DNA from: Phanerodontia chrysosporium | Taxonomy: Eukaryota > Basidiomycota > Agaricomycetes > Polyporales > Phanerochaetaceae | Direction: 5' to 3' | Length of the DNA stretch: 64,000 nucleotides | Assembly: GCA_001910725.1 (NCBI GenBank) | Contig: MJGA01000005.1 | Span: forward strand, 1,488,001 to 1,552,000 | Shown: one piece after another, positions 44,462 to 55,920 of the stretch | How positions within the stretch are numbered: the stretch's first letter is position 1 | Layout: every line of letters begins with the position of its first letter | Position numbers and translations under genes: made by a program | Notes under the pieces: model-generated | Databases searched by the model: none | Seen by the model: the letters and a program-made list of their open reading frames with translations, nothing else | Told to the model about the DNA's origin: nothing

Positions 44462-44813
44462 GTCCGGTGCGGTCTCCGTCGCAGGGTTTCGCTGGGCCGA
44501 GCGTATCGCTGTCTGATTAGCAAGTTTCGAGTGTTGTTTGCAGAGCAGCGGGCTGTCGTGGTGGATGCGGAGAGAAAGGCTGGGATGTGCATGGCGTACG
44601 CGTCGTGATCTCGGATATGACGCCGCTGTCCGAGGTCCCGCCACCTCTCGCGTGTCTTACGTAAGCGATGCAGCGCACCGTCATCCCGGGGTCGCTGCGT
44701 CCAGCGCCGTTCGCAGCAACGACTGAGCTCGCGCAGCCTGGCATCCTCTCCCATTCCTCTGACGCACCTTCGCTACCACATCTTTCTGCTCTCCCGGAAC
44801 GACTAAGCTGCCC
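44462..44813. promoter_or_regulatory. Bidirectional promoter of the Josephin gene and ATG27
   Basis: 352 bp separate two divergent start codons. No TATA box is apparent on either strand, as is common for shared housekeeping promoters. Confidence 0.55.
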
Positions 44814-45914
44814 ATGCGTCAACACCCGAGCGTTCCAGCGCTGTCCTGTGCGCTGCTTATGCTGGCGGCGGCCGCGGCGGCACAAGACGCTTTCGACTGC
44901 AAGGTCACAATCGGCGAGAACAAATGGGACCTCACGAGCCTCGCCGGCGAACAGACTCTCACACGCGAGCGCGACACGCCCCCGACTAAGTTCCAGGACG
45001 CCGTGACGTTCAACCTGTGCGAGGATCTGAAGCGGAAGGAGGATGTCGCGGAGAAGGACCAGGTGAGTGCCCCGTTGCTGGCTTTCGCGTGGAGGTCTCG
45101 CCGAGCCACGTAGTTCTGAGAGCCGTTCTTGGGCGCCCTGCTAGTGTCCGCCAGGGACAAGAGCGTGTCTGACGGAAACGAATCTCAAAGAAAACGAGTC
45201 CGACCGCGTCATTGCGGTCATCCCGCTAGCCAAGTCGTCTGTCGATGATGTGTCCTTCAATGCCCTGTCAGGTACGCTAGCACCTTCTTGAGTGTATTCC
45301 GCCGTCTCATGTCGTTTGCAAGCACCAAATAAGGGTCTCTCGCTGACCTTTGCAGGGGCGTCCTATCCTGACCCGCTCACGGGCGAACAAGTACCCCAGT
45401 CGTTTAGCATCGATATACTCTGCGACACAGAAAAGGGCGCTCCATCTTTTCAATCATACGACGGCAAGTTGCTGAAAGCGCAATGGCGAGCACCAGCTGG
45501 GTGTACGTTTGGGGAAGATCCTGGTCAGAGAAGCCCCCTGCAGACTCGGAACCGGGAAAGGATAAAGAAGAGCCAAGCTCGATGGGCTCGGGCATGGGTT
45601 ATTTCTTCCTGCTGTAAGTCCTCGTTGCGATGGCAGATGGATTGTCAGCTGAACGGCTCCCTAGTCTCTTGTTAGCTTTGGTCGCCTACTTCGGTCTCGG
45701 AGCATACTACAACTACTCGACCTATGGAGCATCAGGGATGGATCTAATACCGTACGTCAACCTGCCCATCGGATTTGGCTGCGATCTGACGCTGCCACAC
45801 AGACACCGCGATTTCTGGAGAGAAGTCCCATATATGCTACGCGATGTCGTATCGCATCTGTGCAACACCGTACGACCACGCGCAGCAAGTCGAGGCGGAT
45901 ACATAGCTGTCTAG
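44814..45914 (+). CDS. ATG27: Autophagy-related protein 27 (MRH-domain type I membrane protein), with a -1 frame break
   Basis: This type I membrane protein helps traffic Atg9 between Golgi, vacuole and phagophore. The signal peptide is MRQHPSVPALSCALLMLAAA. The lumenal MRH-like domain begins DAFDCKVTIGENKWDLTSL, continues VTFNLCEDLKRKEDV, and after introns CPPGTRACLTETNLKE, KGLSLTFAGASYPDPLTGEQ, SFSIDILCD and WRAPAGC, with paired Cys. A TM follows (GYFFLL-LALVAYFGLGAYYN), then WREVPYMLRDVVSHLCNTV, and the protein ends RGGYIAV, a Tyr-based sorting signal like the YSAV of yeast Atg27. Between EDPGQRS and ADSEPGKDKEEP the frame slips -1 at the CCCCC run 45534-45538. The intron before it would be only 20 bp, so a missing base is more likely. 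Confidence 0.83.
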
Positions 45915-46449
45915 CTCTTCTTGCTCCTCATTCTACTCTCTAGACCATCGTCGGCTTTGGGACTCTCCACTTCTACCTACGGATACGCACACCAGCGGTG
46001 ATACGCCTAATGAACATGCTCATAACCTTGCTAGCAACCACCTATCGTAAGCGTGTGTGCAGATGTACTTATATGACGGCCTTCTTGACGAGATTGTCGA
46101 GGTACAGAAGCGCACGCTAAGCCGATAGAGCAAGTGCTTACCACCGCGCTGGCTCTGGGATAAATGGCTCATATAAGTGGTACACTCTAATCCTTAACTG
46201 CTTGCGCTCGCCCAAGCGCATGCAAGACTGTGAGACCCTTCGTCGTTTGTCGTAGTGCGATGGATGTCGTTAGTGACCAAACCCCGGCATTCTGATGTGT
46301 GCCGCGAATCCCTCAAGTTTCCCACCGACACTGATATGACGCTCGCGGTTCCGTAACGCTCTTACAAAAAGCGACGCAGTGACTCCTGTGAGCACCCCCT
46401 CGCCCTGACTCTCAGCCTCTGCAAAACAACAAGTCATCATTGGTGAACA
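45915..46449. other. Spacer with nothing identified
   Basis: About 535 bp between ATG27 and the RNase H1 N-terminal-domain gene, both on the + strand. A CATATAAG at 46168-46175 could be a promoter element for the downstream gene but is about 275 bp from its ATG. Confidence 0.3.
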
Positions 46450-48239
46450 ATGGCAAAAGCTGCTTATGTCGTGACAGTTGGGCGGAAGCCGGGGGTGTAC
46501 CAGTGCTGGTGCGTCCATCCTCGACTGCTCCTGCTCACCGCATAGGCCCACACATCACACTCCTGACTCTTTCGGTGCCTTCTCTCGCGATACTCACACG
46601 CTGCTGCACTCAGGCTCGACGTCCAGCGACAAACAAGAGGCGTGAAAAACGCCTGCCAACGCGGGTACGCCACGCTCGACGAGGCGAAGGCGGCCTTCCG
46701 GCAGCTCTCGCTAGAGGGCGCCATTCAGGCCGTGCCCGACCCGGACGCCCCCGGCGACGAGCCCGCAGACCCGGACGACGACGTGCCCGTCACGCCGTCG
46801 GCCGCGTCGCGCGCCGCCCGCAGCGCGCGCGGGAGCACGAAGCATGCGCGCGCAGCACGCCGGCAAGCAGCGCGTCCAGGACGCCCTGCGATTCACCTGC
46901 TCGCGAGCGTGCCCCGCCTACCCCTGCCCCGCGCAGCCCCTCGACGCGCAGCTCGGCGACGCCCACGCCCTCGGAAGACGGCGGCAGCTCGCGGCGCGCG
47001 CGTGTGGCGCGCGCATCCGCGCCACGACGAGCGCTCGCCGTCCCGAGCCCGGGTCAAACACGAGAGAGCGAACGACCCGCGGCGCACCCCGAGAGCGCAG
47101 ACGTCGGCGTCGCGTAGGGCGCAATCTCCGGTAGTCGTCCCACAGACACGGACTCGGAGGGCCCCCCGCCGTCTTCGGCGCGCACATCCGCTCGAAGCCG
47201 CAAGGGACGGTCGCGACGCATAGTCCAAGAGTACGCCAGTTCCGACGAAAGTGATGACTTGTACGAGACGGTTCCTCCGTCGCCCGCGTGGGACGAAGGC
47301 ATCAGCTACTGCAGCTCACTGAAGACCGAGACACCGCGTCTGACGAGGAGCAACACCCACACGACGTCGCAATACGAGACGGCATCTGACGCCCCTCAGC
47401 AAGACGAGCCGGGCTCCGCACAGAGTTCTCGTTCCTCCAGCAGCGTGAGCACGAGCAGTTCGCCTCCGACGGGCGTCTCGCAATACGAAGACCCCGAGGG
47501 CAAGCACCCCTTTCACGAGTTCAGGGCTGCTGAGCGCAAGAAAGCGAAGCGCGACGCCGCCGTGCGCGTCGCTCTGCATGTCGCCGCGAGTCGGGCAGAA
47601 CTGCACGGCGCGGACAATGACGCCCAACCCCGGACCCGCAAGGCCAGCACCCACGGCGCCGCGACGCCAGCCAGGACTGCTGTCCCGCAGCGTAGCCGCA
47701 CGGAGCCGGCCTCCAGCCCCGCGCATGCCCACTCCCCGCGGACCCCGACTGCGCGGCCCCTCACAAAGTCGCAGTCTGCGCCGGCTGCAGCGCCAGCGAC
47801 CCCGGAGGCCCGCCTCAGCTTCACGTTTAGGGTCTGCCGGAGCTGCAGCCAGCCGGCGCCCGACCCCCCGCTTGCGGCCCCTGTGGGCGGCACCGGCCTG
47901 CATTGCAGTCGCTGCCTCCAGCCGATGGCAGACGCCAGCATCTCGAGTGCCTCCAGCCCGCGTGCCCTGAGGAAGAGTGCCACGCACGACGGAGCCTATT
48001 CTCGGCGGCCGCCTGCGAGCGATACGTCGAGCGATGTGAGCCAGGATGTTCCCAGCGTCGGTAGCGAACCTGCGGGTCAAGCGCCGAAAGAAGGTGAAGA
48101 TGTGTTTGGGTTCTACGGTCTGAGCAGCGCACTTTCGCAACGTGTTTCGACGGTTCGCGGTTCGCGAGGCCTCCGGTCCAACGCTCGGGCTTCTGCGTCT
48201 TTTCCTGTACGGTATGTTCCGCCATTTTTGGCAGGATGA
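46450..48239 (+). CDS. Protein with RNase H1 N-terminal (hybrid-binding) domain and C-terminal CxxC pair
   Basis: Exon 1 MAKAAYVVTVGRKPGVYQC joins across a GTGCGT intron to WLDVQRQTRGVKNACQRGYA, TLDEAKAAFRQL. This is the small RNase H1 N-terminal / viroplasmin-like fold that grips RNA:DNA hybrids or dsRNA, at the extreme N-terminus. No RNase H catalytic domain follows. Instead there is a long acidic then Ser/Pro-rich disordered region (for example LYETVPPSPAWDEGISYCSS) and near the end two CxxC knuckles, FRVCRSCSQP and LHCSRCLQPM, which look like a zinc ribbon. The frame between about 46.80 and 47.15 kb is uncertain: it changes from frame 1 to frame 0, most simply at CCC 47139-47141 and possibly once more upstream. 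Function unknown; nucleic-acid binding is inferred. Confidence 0.65.
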
Positions 48240-49166
48240 TTGACTAACTTTGGTGCCATAGAAGTAGCAGTTTTCTCCGTTGCGCTTCGCCTGCCCCTTC
48301 GTCGGACGGATCCCTCAGCTGCGGGCTTCATCGCTCGGATATCATCGGATGATTCGCGTAAACAGCAGCTTTCACGAATCGTTAGTTCAACTCATGCCGC
48401 TACGCCTAGGTCTGAACATCTCGTTGTGCGTAAATCATATGTTCATGTTCTCAAGTGTGTTCATTCCTATGAATGTCTCCGAAACTGCTAATTGTACTGT
48501 ACTGACTCAAATATACCCTATGAACACCGCTACACCTAGGATTGTGAGGTTGCAGTGGTCGAGGTTCTAGTTCCTTGCACGAGCAGATATTGACAACCTG
48601 CTTCACTGCTATCAATGCCCTGGTTGGCTTCAGTAAGTGCTACTCAACACGTTCTAGGAAGTGGGGCTGACGCAAAGGTTTCGCATTCTTCCACCGGGTG
48701 GTTATAGATTGGGCTGGCTCGGATGATCAGGTGGTCTGACCCCCACCCTCATGAGCGTCGACGTCAGGTATGCTTGTGAAACATCGGAGGCCTCGTAAAC
48801 TGTATTGCACTCGTCGAATCTGCAGTATCTCAAGCCGTGTGCTCTGCCGCATTGGCTCAGACTGAATGACCATTTTTGGTCAGGCTGCTTCCTCTTTGGG
48901 CGCCATCCGTGCGGAGCGGCTCCATGTGCAGCTCGATCTGGTCCCCTTTCTGGTGTGGGCGGCGGGTATGCCATCCTGGTGTGCGAACCACTCCGCCACG
49001 CTGCCTCTACCATTGTTGCGCGGTGCTCGTCGTCATGCTCGCGTTCATACGCGTCATACGCGAGCCACCGAAAGCTGTCGATCCGCTCCTCTTCGCGCCT
49101 ATGAGGAGGTATATGAAGCCTCTGCAACCCCGGACAGCCCCTAGAAAACTCGGTCGTCTTTACGAA
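48240..49166. other. Intergenic stretch
   Basis: About 930 bp. Open frames on both strands around 48.7-49.17 kb show no domain. The right part is the promoter region of the Rds1-like gene, whose frame stays open upstream of the chosen start to about 48876. Confidence 0.3.
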
Positions 49167-50479
49167 ATGCTTCAAAATCTCGCTCTGCCCGTGGTTCTCC
49201 TTACCACTCGACTTATATCGAATGTATTCGTCGCGGCGACACCTCCGCCTGTGCCTTCTGGGGGTCTCGGCACGAATTCGTCTGATATACCGGTATACGA
49301 ACCCATGAGCGACTTTGACTTTGCATCCTTAGTGTGTCACTTCACGTGACATTTAATTTTCATAAGTCTGACGTTTTCGTAGACTCTTGCACTCAACCAA
49401 GAGCTCATTGAACTTGACCTCTTCAACCACGGCTTAGCCCAATTCTCTATCCAAGACTTCGAAAATGCTGGCATCGGACCGGACGAGCAGTTTCTCATCC
49501 GGTGGATGGGCGAGCAGGAGATCGGTCACGCTCAATTGATCACGAACATCCTGTCGCCGCAAAATGCATCGACTGCTTGCAACTATACGTATCCGTTCAC
49601 CACTGTTCCCGAGTTCATCGACTTCTCCATGCGCATTACTCGCCTGGGTGAGAGTGGCACGTTCGGTTTCCTCGAGCATTTGAACTCGAGGGCGAGCGCG
49701 TCTCTGCTTCTCGAGGCCATCTCGACCGAGAGCCGGCAAGAGATGGTCTTCCGTCAGCTCGAAGGCCTTTTCCCTATGCCGGTACGTGACTCGCTTCTGA
49801 TAACTCTGCATTATCGCTTATCCGTACACAGTTTTGGTTCACGCCCGCGATCACGCAAAGCATGCAGTGGACCTATCTTGCGCCATACATCTCGAGTTGC
49901 CCCGAGTCGAATCCTCGCATAGAGTGGCAGAACTTCCCCGCGCTGAATGTAACCAACGCCCCGAACGTCCTTGCTATATTCAACGGCACTCAGCCGTCTA
50001 TCTCGAATAACCAATCGACGCCCATTACACAATCCGGTAACCAACTCAACCTGTCGTGGGAGTCGCCCGGGAAGCAGGTCGGCCCTAACCTCGCGTACAA
50101 CACTACAACATCCGCAGGGCAAGCCAAGGTGAGTTTCTTAGCGCATCTTGATCGACGTGATCTGACAGAACGGTCCATCATCTAGTGGGCGGCTTGGATT
50201 TCTCAGCTCAACACCACTTATACCCCGCTCCAAAATATTAGCGGTAACACCGCGGTCACTACGCAGCCTGGTGGAAATATCTACGGTGGTAATACTGCTG
50301 CCACAATCAACGGTACTATGTGAGTAGTCCTTTGCACAAGCTATTGGCCCAATATGTTCTGATTCCATTCTCGCAGGTTTGTCCTAATCACGGACGATAA
50401 TCCATTCGTGACCCCATTCAATCTGTCCATTCTGAATCAGCATGTCGTCGCTGGCCCAGCCTTGTACACCGCGGGCTAG
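49167..50479 (+). CDS. Rds1-like secreted ferritin-fold protein
   Basis: The start MLQNLALPVVLLTTRLISNV begins a signal peptide; an earlier in-frame ATG exists but would bury it. After GTNSSDIPVYEPMSDFDFAS an intron (GTGTGTCAC...CGTAG) leads to TLALNQELIELDLFNHGLAQ, FSIQDFENAGIGPDEQFLIR and MGEQEIGHAQLITNILSP, a ferritin-like helical core. Later exons give FTTVPEFIDFSMRITRLGES, ESRQEMVFRQLEGLFPMP, FWFTPAITQSMQWTYLAPYI and end NQHVVAGPALYTAG. Multiple N-glycosylation sequons (NAS, NYT, NVT, NGT) suit secretion. Fission-yeast Rds1 is stress- and sexual-development-related; metal binding has not been shown for these proteins and the classical diiron ligands are only partly evident here. Confidence 0.82.
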
Positions 50480-51340
50480 ACAAGAGTTAATCGTTGATCG
50501 TTCAATGGACATTTCGTGCTGTGAAACGATTGATTCTTCCGTTCTGTTTGCCTCCCAATTGTACATTGCATTGCTACCCCAATGGTAGAAAAACTATTTT
50601 TATGTAGATTATATGACTGTCTCTCGTCGTATTCAGTTTTCATGCTAATTAGACTTGGCTCGAGGGGCGTGGGAATCTTGTGCCGTAGACGCTTGTGGTC
50701 GGTGGAGCTGGACTTTGTCGTGGTAACGTTCATTCGTGATAGCTTTGCACTCTCTCTATTGCCCCGAGAAGTTTAAACCACAACACGTGTCGGTACTCTC
50801 GAACGATCCCTGAGAGCTAGCTGCTCTGGATCTTGCTCATCAAGACAGCCAACACCCTGGATGGTTTCTACCAGAGTCAGGGCAAGACACAACACGCTCA
50901 ATTGAATGAATGTGGCGTTCGTGTAGTAGACTGCGTCTCCGTCGCTGGCCTTGTGTCAGGACTATATGATTCATGTCAGCGAAAGGGAGGCGAAGAGCCA
51001 GGACGTGCGTGCACGCGACGGTGTCATCTGACGGTGCGTTTGCCCCTTCGCCTGACCCGAGGATGCGCCTGAGGACCTCAGCTACTCTGCAGGCGTGCCT
51101 GATGCTACGGTACTTTGGCTTCGCGTGCTCTGCGGACTTGAGAAACTCCTAGCCCTCGCCGCAAAAGCCCCGAGTGGTTGCAGCTCCAGTGCGACCCGCC
51201 GGCCGTGCATGTGGAGGGTACACTGAAGGTTAAACATAGCAGGCGATTCAGGCCAGCTTCAATTTGTGAAGACTGCGATAGCCTGAATATAAGGGCGCGA
51301 GCGCAGTTCATAGCACGATATCCGTGTAGCCACCTTCGCG
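50480..51340. other. Promoter region of the GH27 gene
   Basis: About 860 bp. A GAATATAAGG element at about 51285-51294, roughly 50 bp before the ATG, is a plausible TATA box. No gene is supported in the rest. Confidence 0.4.
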
Positions 51341-53496
51341 ATGCTGGCTCGATGCTTCACGCTTGCTACACTGCTCGCTTTTGCCTGTGCCCAAAGCCAG
51401 CCCTGGGCTCAGTAAGTCTTGTACTTTACAAGCTGGTAGTACGCTGACCAAACATGCTTGTCATCAGATGCGGCGGGATAGGCTGGGCCGGCAGTACTAC
51501 CTGCGTGGCTGGGTTAGTGCCCTTGATTCCGTACGGTGCGAGATTATATTGACGCAAGAGTAGATGGGTCTGCACCTACCAGAACGACTATTACTCACAA
51601 TGCCTGCAGTCCAGCTCTTCGGTGCCTTCAACCTCACCTAGGACAACATCTACGCCGTTATCTACGCCCTCTTCCACACGCAGCTCCTCAAGCGCACCGA
51701 GTACCACTTCCACTCGTTCTTCCTCATCTAGCAGTACCAGTACTACAGCCACCCTGACGGGGATTGCTGCAACAGCTCCAACTGTTGGTCCATCTCGGGA
51801 CACGGGGAAGCTGCCAGCCCTGGGATGGAACGCTTGGAATGCATATGGATGCGGTTCGCTTCCTGCTACCTAGGACTTTGGTGCCGTCATGATGACCCCA
51901 CTTCCAGGAATCAGCTCTGAGATCATCTTAGCAGCGGCCAAGGATATAGTTTCGCTCGGTCTCCAGGCAGCTGGCTACGAGTACGTGAACATCGACGTAC
52001 GTGCACGGTCTTACTTCGCCCGCATCATTCCTGACGCGCTGTGATAACCAGGATTGCTGGGCAGAGATGAAGCGCGATCCGACCACGCAACAAATTGTTC
52101 CTGACCCAAACAAGTTCCCTGACGGTATCGAGGGGCTCGCAACGCAAATACACGCATTGGGGCTCAAGGTCGGAATATACAGGTTGGTCCATACCGCTGC
52201 ATCTAGTTCGCTGTGTCTGACGCCATTGCAGCGACGCAGGAACGGCGACGTGCGCAGGTTTTCCAGGGTCCCTTGGATACGAGAACATCGACGCAGCTAC
52301 GTTCAACGCATGGGGCATTGACTGTACGTAGCCCACATGCTTTGTCAACCTGATGCTGAACCGACGTCCGCAGATCTGAAATATGGTACGTCTCAGGAGG
52401 CAGGCGATACTAACTGCGCCTATCGATACTCATCGGGTTCTTGAAAGATAATTGCAACGTTCCTGGGAACTGGTCTGATACTTACCCACCTCCGGGAAAC
52501 GACTGGTAGTAAGTAATCACAAAGCTTCGCTTCGGGTTATTGACTCAAGCACCCTTTAGCAACTCCAACTCGGCGATACGATACCGTCAGATGACGTACG
52601 TGATACTAGGACCTGGAAATTGTTGTCATTCGTAATCGTTCATGGTAGTGCTGCCCTCGCTGCGCAACCCCGCCCGGTCCAATTCAGCCTCTGTATATGG
52701 GGCGCCGCAAACGTATGGCAGTGGGGATCTCGTGTCGTACGTGCTCAGCATTTTCAGACCTTACGACTGCTAAAAGTGGCCGTTCAAACAGGGCCATTCG
52801 TGGCGTATGTCCGGAGACTCGAGTGCGAGCTGGTCTTATATCACCCAAATCCTGAGCACCAACGCGCAATACCTGGATTATGTGGACTTCTACTCCCATA
52901 ACGACATGTGCGTCTCAGGTCTTATGCACGGCTTGCGAGATGAGCTTTGAATCCTGATACTGTGTTAGGGACATGATGGAGATCGGTAACGGAGACCTTA
53001 CCATTGAGGAACAGCGTACCCACTTTGCTGCCTGGTGCTTCATGAAGAGCCCGATTCTGCTGGGCACCGACGTAAGATACTCCAGTCACCTCGGGGCCTC
53101 ATGCTCATTGACGTCCTACTATAGTTGAGCAAGCTGAATAGCACCCAGCTTGCCATTGTGACTAACCCGGAACTTCTGGCATTCCATCAAGATGCCACCG
53201 TTGGCGCACCCGCGAAGCCATTCACACCAACAGCGGGGACACCTGCATCTACGAACCCACCACAATACTACGCGGGAGCCTCAACAAAGGGTACACATGT
53301 CTTCATGATCAATACCGGCAACAGCATGGCGATAATGAGCTTCACCTTCAGCCTCGTCCCTGGACTTACCGCGGGATCCGGTTCGTATGTAGTGCACGAC
53401 ATGTGGCAGGGAAAAGACATGGGCACCTTCAGCGGGAGTTTCTCAACGAGCGTTGCTGCCCATGACACCGCCGCATTCCTTATCGCGCCTGCTTAG
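51341..53496 (+). CDS. Secreted alpha-galactosidase (GH27) with N-terminal CBM1
   Basis: The signal peptide [18 protein letters not shown] is followed by a family 1 cellulose-binding module split over three exons: [20 protein letters not shown] then [15 protein letters not shown], with the spaced Cys and aromatic residues. A Ser/Thr linker (51620-51770) leads to the GH27 barrel: [44 protein letters not shown] and the nucleophile motif YLKYDNC. Next come [36 protein letters not shown] with the acid/base region, and [14 protein letters not shown]. The C-terminal beta domain ends [10 protein letters not shown]. About eleven introns are needed. An apparent stop at 51871 lies in an intron (GTTCGC...TTCCAG). 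The enzyme removes alpha-galactosyl groups from galactomannan or raffinose-type sugars outside the cell. Confidence 0.88.
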
Positions 53497-53541
53497 ATTT
53501 GCGGTGAATAATGCTGTTCATGCACGAACTGGGAATATTAT

Positions 53542-55747
53542 TTATGGCGTAGATTTTGCGTCAATATCGCGGACTTCGTCTTCCAAGATGGACACCTCGT
53601 CCCTGAGTTGCCCGATCTCCTCTCGCCGCTCCTCGACTAGACGGTCGAGGCCTTCAAAAGTTTTAACTGGGACAGCAACGACGTTCTCCCGTACAACTTT
53701 GTGAAGCTGTGCCTGGACAATCATGAGAACGAGTCGAGCAGGAGCAGAAGCGACTATCTTACCTTGACGTCTCGCTCAAGACCTTGCCCTATCCTTTCCC
53801 AGTCTCTCCACCACTTCTTCTTCGCTTTCTCCCACCTGCCCACCATCCACCAGACGCCGAACGCGCTGATCATCATGCCCGTCCCTACCGCTGTCTCCAG
53901 CTCCATGCCAGGACCGAGCGCGCCTCCAAGCACACCAAGTTTCTCTGCCCACCCTGCCCATGCCGTGCCGAATCCGGCAAGGACGCTTGTGCCCATGCCA
54001 AGCGTCACCCTCTGAGCGGTCGAGTGCAGCATATTAGTCGGGTATGCTAGCTGCATTTTGCGCGCGTAGAGAGGCCCGGTGAGTGATTGTGTGGTAACGC
54101 GGAAGGTTGGAGATGCCTGGATCTGGGCAACGGCATTCTGTAGTACGGGAGAGTGAAAGGGCGATGGTGGCATGTATGAGGCAAGGAGCATTCGACTTCC
54201 ACTGGCTAGGGTATCCTGAGAGACGGCTAGTCTCCCAGTATGAAAAATCAACTAAGACGTGTCAGTGTGAGATATGAACATCATTGCCAAGTAGATTCTT
54301 ACTCTATCTTCGAGGTCGCGACACCAAGCTTTGTCGACCGCGGCCCTCACGGTGTCCCCAATGTCGTCAACGCGCCAGACACATCTCCACCACGTTAAGC
54401 GCTCCATGACGGCCTGAACTTCTGTCTTTGCATACGCCAAGGCGCGTTGAACCTCGTTGACAGAGCTGACGCCGAGGACTTCTGCTTCAATTATTGCCTC
54501 CAGCTCTGCAACGTAGTCTCTCAGATCCATGGTAGACACCACAGCAGCGTCAGCCTCCCGCTCGGCAGCCTTGAGTGTCTCGTGACACGCAGACAGCGAC
54601 GCTTTGATTTGTTCCTTTGCGGATAATGCGTAGAGGGCGCAGATTCCTCCGGAGGACACGACTGATAGTTTCCGTGCTAACGCAGCAGTGAACTGGGACA
54701 CGCCAGACGCCGCGTAGTTATCCTGATATCGCTGAACAGCAACAGATGAGCTGGGCTCGGCGCTCAGCGTCTGGATCGCGTTCAAGGCACGGGGTGGATC
54801 GACGAAGACGACAGAAAGCGTCTTGGGGAGTGACTTCATGACCGCATCCTCAAACGTGTTTGCGGAGTCCGGCGAGCAAACAAGGACGAGGATGGCGCTT
54901 CCGTGATGCAAGACGAGAGGCAGCTCGGAACGAAGTTTCGCGAGTGGGGTGGTCACTGGGTTGCAGACGATGACTGGGACGTCAGACGAGAGCAGCGCTT
55001 TGTGCACTACAGCTGCCTTGGTTCGGTCAGCAGTGACATTTGGCAGCTCGTGAAGCTCAAGCGGTGCGGGGAACTGCTGAAGCCAGGGTGAAGGCGTTCG
55101 GAGCGATGCGGGGCTGTCTGCTTGAGCATAACCATAGCTGTAGTCTCTTCAGAGACCTGTTTTGGGACAGTAGATTATAGCACACGCACGTTATTACCCT
55201 CTCTACATCCGTCGGACCCTCCTTCCAACGTCCTCGGATAGCAGCCTTCCGAGTGTCCGCGGCGAACGGTTCTTCCAGCAGCGCAGTGACCAACTCTCGC
55301 GCTCCAGAATGCTGGTCACATCCGTAAACTGACACAGGTCATTTGTTAGAGTTGAGCAATATGATTGGATGTAGTGTACAACCGACCAACTATACGTGCG
55401 GGCGAGTCCGCACTAGCATGATTCAACCGGTGGTACGCTCCGTCCAAAACTTCCTGCCAAAATGCAGAGGTGGTTGGGCCCGGGATATCGACATGTTGAG
55501 GGAGTACTCGGGGAAGAAGCGACGTCGTTTTGTGAAGGACAGTCCGAACCGGGCTGTGGAATGTCGACTCTAGGTCTCCCCGGACGGGCTTAACAGCTAG
55601 AGCGGCGGCAGTGGACGCATTCTTTGTGCTCCGCCGTTGTGCACTACCAGAAAGGATGCGTGCAGTGCTTCTTACGCATCCATTGTCATGAAGTTGGGCA
55701 GAGGCGATAAGAGAGGGCCTGAGCGGCGAAGCTCGACATGCTGGCAT
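53542..55747 (-). CDS. Predicted mitochondrial membrane protein, Mmc1-like
   Basis: The N-terminus MPACRASPLRPSLIASAQLH is basic and lacks acidic residues, consistent with mitochondrial import. Exons then give LYGCDQHSGARELVTALLEE, LQQFPAPLELHELPNVTADR, a dynamin-like strand region VIVCNPVTTPLAKLRSELPL and LHHGSAILVLVCSPDSANTF, a coiled-coil stretch (DLRDYVAELEAIIEAEVLGV), and WWRCVWRVDDIGDTVRAAVD. Two hydrophobic segments follow near TSVLAGFGTAWAGWAEKLGV and GTGMMISAFGVWWMVGRW. The last exon is a coiled coil (LDRLVEERREEIGQLRDEVS). The order resembles fungal Mmc1, an inner-membrane dynamin-superfamily protein, but I assign it by pattern only. No classical GTPase motifs are obvious. Confidence 0.6.
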
Positions 55748-55920
55748 GGAGGAAACGGACGAGGGTCATTTCGCGGCGCGCGCCACGCGAGGCGCGCATG
55801 TCGCGGGACCTCGGAAACACTTTGAACGTGGACAATGTCTTTGATACAAACCTACAGCCGAAGGTCCTATGGTGATATATCGTACACAAATACGCTAACG
55901 TAGTGGCTTGAACATCCCAA

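Noticed and set aside
51868..51873. In-frame stop after GCGSLPAT in the alpha-galactosidase, suggesting a pseudogene
   Set aside because: A GTTCGC...TTCCAG intron removes it and joins NAYGCG to [12 protein letters not shown] as expected for GH27.
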